Source of the DNA: Tomocerus qinae
Taxonomy: Eukaryota; Arthropoda; Collembola; Entomobryomorpha; Tomoceridae
Assembly (NCBI GenBank): GCA_020055645.1
Contig: CM034547.1
Span: forward strand, 44,284,409-44,348,408
Reading direction: 5' to 3'
DNA length: 64,000 bases
How positions within the stretch are numbered: the stretch's first letter is position 1; every line of letters begins with the position of its first letter. Shown in pieces: positions 63,301 to 64,000 of the stretch. Position numbers and translations under genes: made by a program. Below the pieces are notes generated by a model. The model was not told the origin of the DNA. It did not search any database and worked only from the letters and a program-made list of their open reading frames with translations.

Positions 63301-64000
63301 AACAAACACATTCTATGCAAATCTTTATAGAATTATTTAACTATTTGGATATTTCACCCTGCTAGGTCAACCAAATGAATTTTAGAGCGGCGAATCATGG
63401 ATGATGTTGTACTCCTTAAGTTGATATGAACTGTAAAGATACAATGTGAACGCGTTGATGCCTCGTTTAGTGGAGTTTCGGCAACTGTTCGATTTCGATC
63501 TCCTAAATAAAGAAGGTGTAAAGCTTCTTCTTCTGAGTTTACCGGGTGTACAGTTAGATTCCTTAAATGCATATGTTGATTCCCATCTTCCATTAAAGTC
63601 ACCTTTCTAAAATTTACGATACCCATAACTATTATCAATTGTAATTCATCATGGATCTCAGCAAAATGAGAGAATTGTGTATTTAATGGTTGTGCTAACG
63701 CAAGTTCTTCTAATCGTGTCGGCAAAACGTCATCTCCGCTGTGAAGTAAATCGTATCCTCCTTCATTATATATTTCCAAGTAGGAAATAAACGCGTTGTG
63801 AATTCTATTATCTGAATTTTCCTAGTAAAACAGTTTTAAACGTGAGCAGTAATAAATAATACATGTGGAAGTAATTATCAGAGCGAAGGGAATTAAAGAA
63901 GGTGAAGTTACTTGTCGAAATCTTTCAAAAACGTATTGAAGTGTTCGAGGAATCACACCTCTATCGTTGTAAGTTTCTCGACTGCCAGTCATTGTAAATG
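60323..64000 (-). CDS. KIF6: kinesin-9 family motor, KIF6 type (5' end outside window)
   Basis: Exons, - strand: 64000-63912 (partial), 63821-63700, 63606-63358, 63252-63021, 62946-62791, 62713-62422, 62289-62083, 61998-61591, 61488-61418, an uncertain exon near 61303-61226, 60933-60783, 60663-60323. The motor domain enters at FTMTG; the P-loop is off the window. It contains YLEIYNEGGYDLL, NEASTRSHCIFTVH (switch I), HLVDLAGSER (switch II), [35 protein letters not shown], and neck STCRFSQRVALV. These match KIF6 more closely than KIF9, and the C-terminal DPDVDAEINNFLEMRRRVI resembles the KIF6 tail. A predicted coiled coil lies in the 61.6-62.0 kb exon. KIF6 is a ciliary/axonemal kinesin. The 63607-63699 intron is 93 bp without stops. 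Confidence 0.88.

Noticed and set aside
63607..63699. Treating the 31 extra residues in the KIF6 motor as a coding insertion
   Set aside because: GT-AG ends at both sides and removal restores the family spacing between LEEL and KVTLMED; kept as an intron with a note on possible retention.
1..64000. tRNA, rRNA and snRNA genes
   Set aside because: I looked for T-loop-like GGTTCGA / GTTCAAAT blocks with matching stems and found none that fold convincingly; a covariance-model scan would be decisive.

Overview
The window looks like nuclear DNA of an invertebrate animal, most likely an arthropod. It is AT-rich by eye. Genes are split by short GT-AG introns (mostly 80-250 bp). There is a chitin-binding (peritrophin-type) protein, and a 5'-truncated non-LTR retrotransposon of the kind with a C-terminal restriction-like endonuclease. 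A springtail or another basal hexapod would fit, but that is inference. Exon coordinates were derived by hand from splice-site phase and should be treated as models.

Layout. Positions 1 to about 35,600 form a gene-poor tract. I found no convincing exon there, only short inverted repeats, small tandem repeats, purine- or pyrimidine-skewed stretches and a foldback cluster of GGGAAA motifs at 32.9-33.1 kb. From 35.6 kb onward the window is gene-dense. On the + strand come a BTB-BACK-Kelch protein (35.6-38.7 kb), a secreted transthyretin-like / 5-hydroxyisourate hydrolase-fold protein lacking most catalytic residues (40.2-41.3 kb), the retrotransposon remnant (41.8-42.9 kb) and a mitochondrial carrier homolog, MTCH (43-46.7 kb). 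A secreted protein with HxPALA repeats and a ChtBD2 domain is on the - strand (47.9-49.3 kb). A secreted dibasic-rich precursor resembling a neuropeptide prohormone follows on + (52.1-52.7 kb). Next is a non-autonomous hAT-like element with 18-bp terminal repeats and 8-bp target duplication (53.15-53.53 kb), then a DPY30-domain DYDC-like protein (53.8-54.3 kb, +). The rest lies on the - strand: a TTLL2-type tubulin polyglutamylase (55.4-57.5 kb), a foldback element, a four-exon small secreted protein (58.2-59.2 kb), and the 3' part of a KIF6-type kinesin running off the window edge (60.3-64.0 kb).

How the genes relate. The last 10 kb holds three genes whose families are tied to cilia and flagella (DYDC, TTLL2, KIF6), a possible axonemal neighbourhood. 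The other genes show no obvious pathway link: Cullin-3 substrate adaptor, extracellular TTR-fold protein, mitochondrial outer-membrane protein, cuticle or peritrophic-type protein, and two unidentified secreted precursors. Best leads for follow-up are the hAT-like element with GC-rich hairpin modules, the transthyretin-fold pseudoenzyme, the two precursors, and a stop-free 3n intron inside the KIF6 motor domain.
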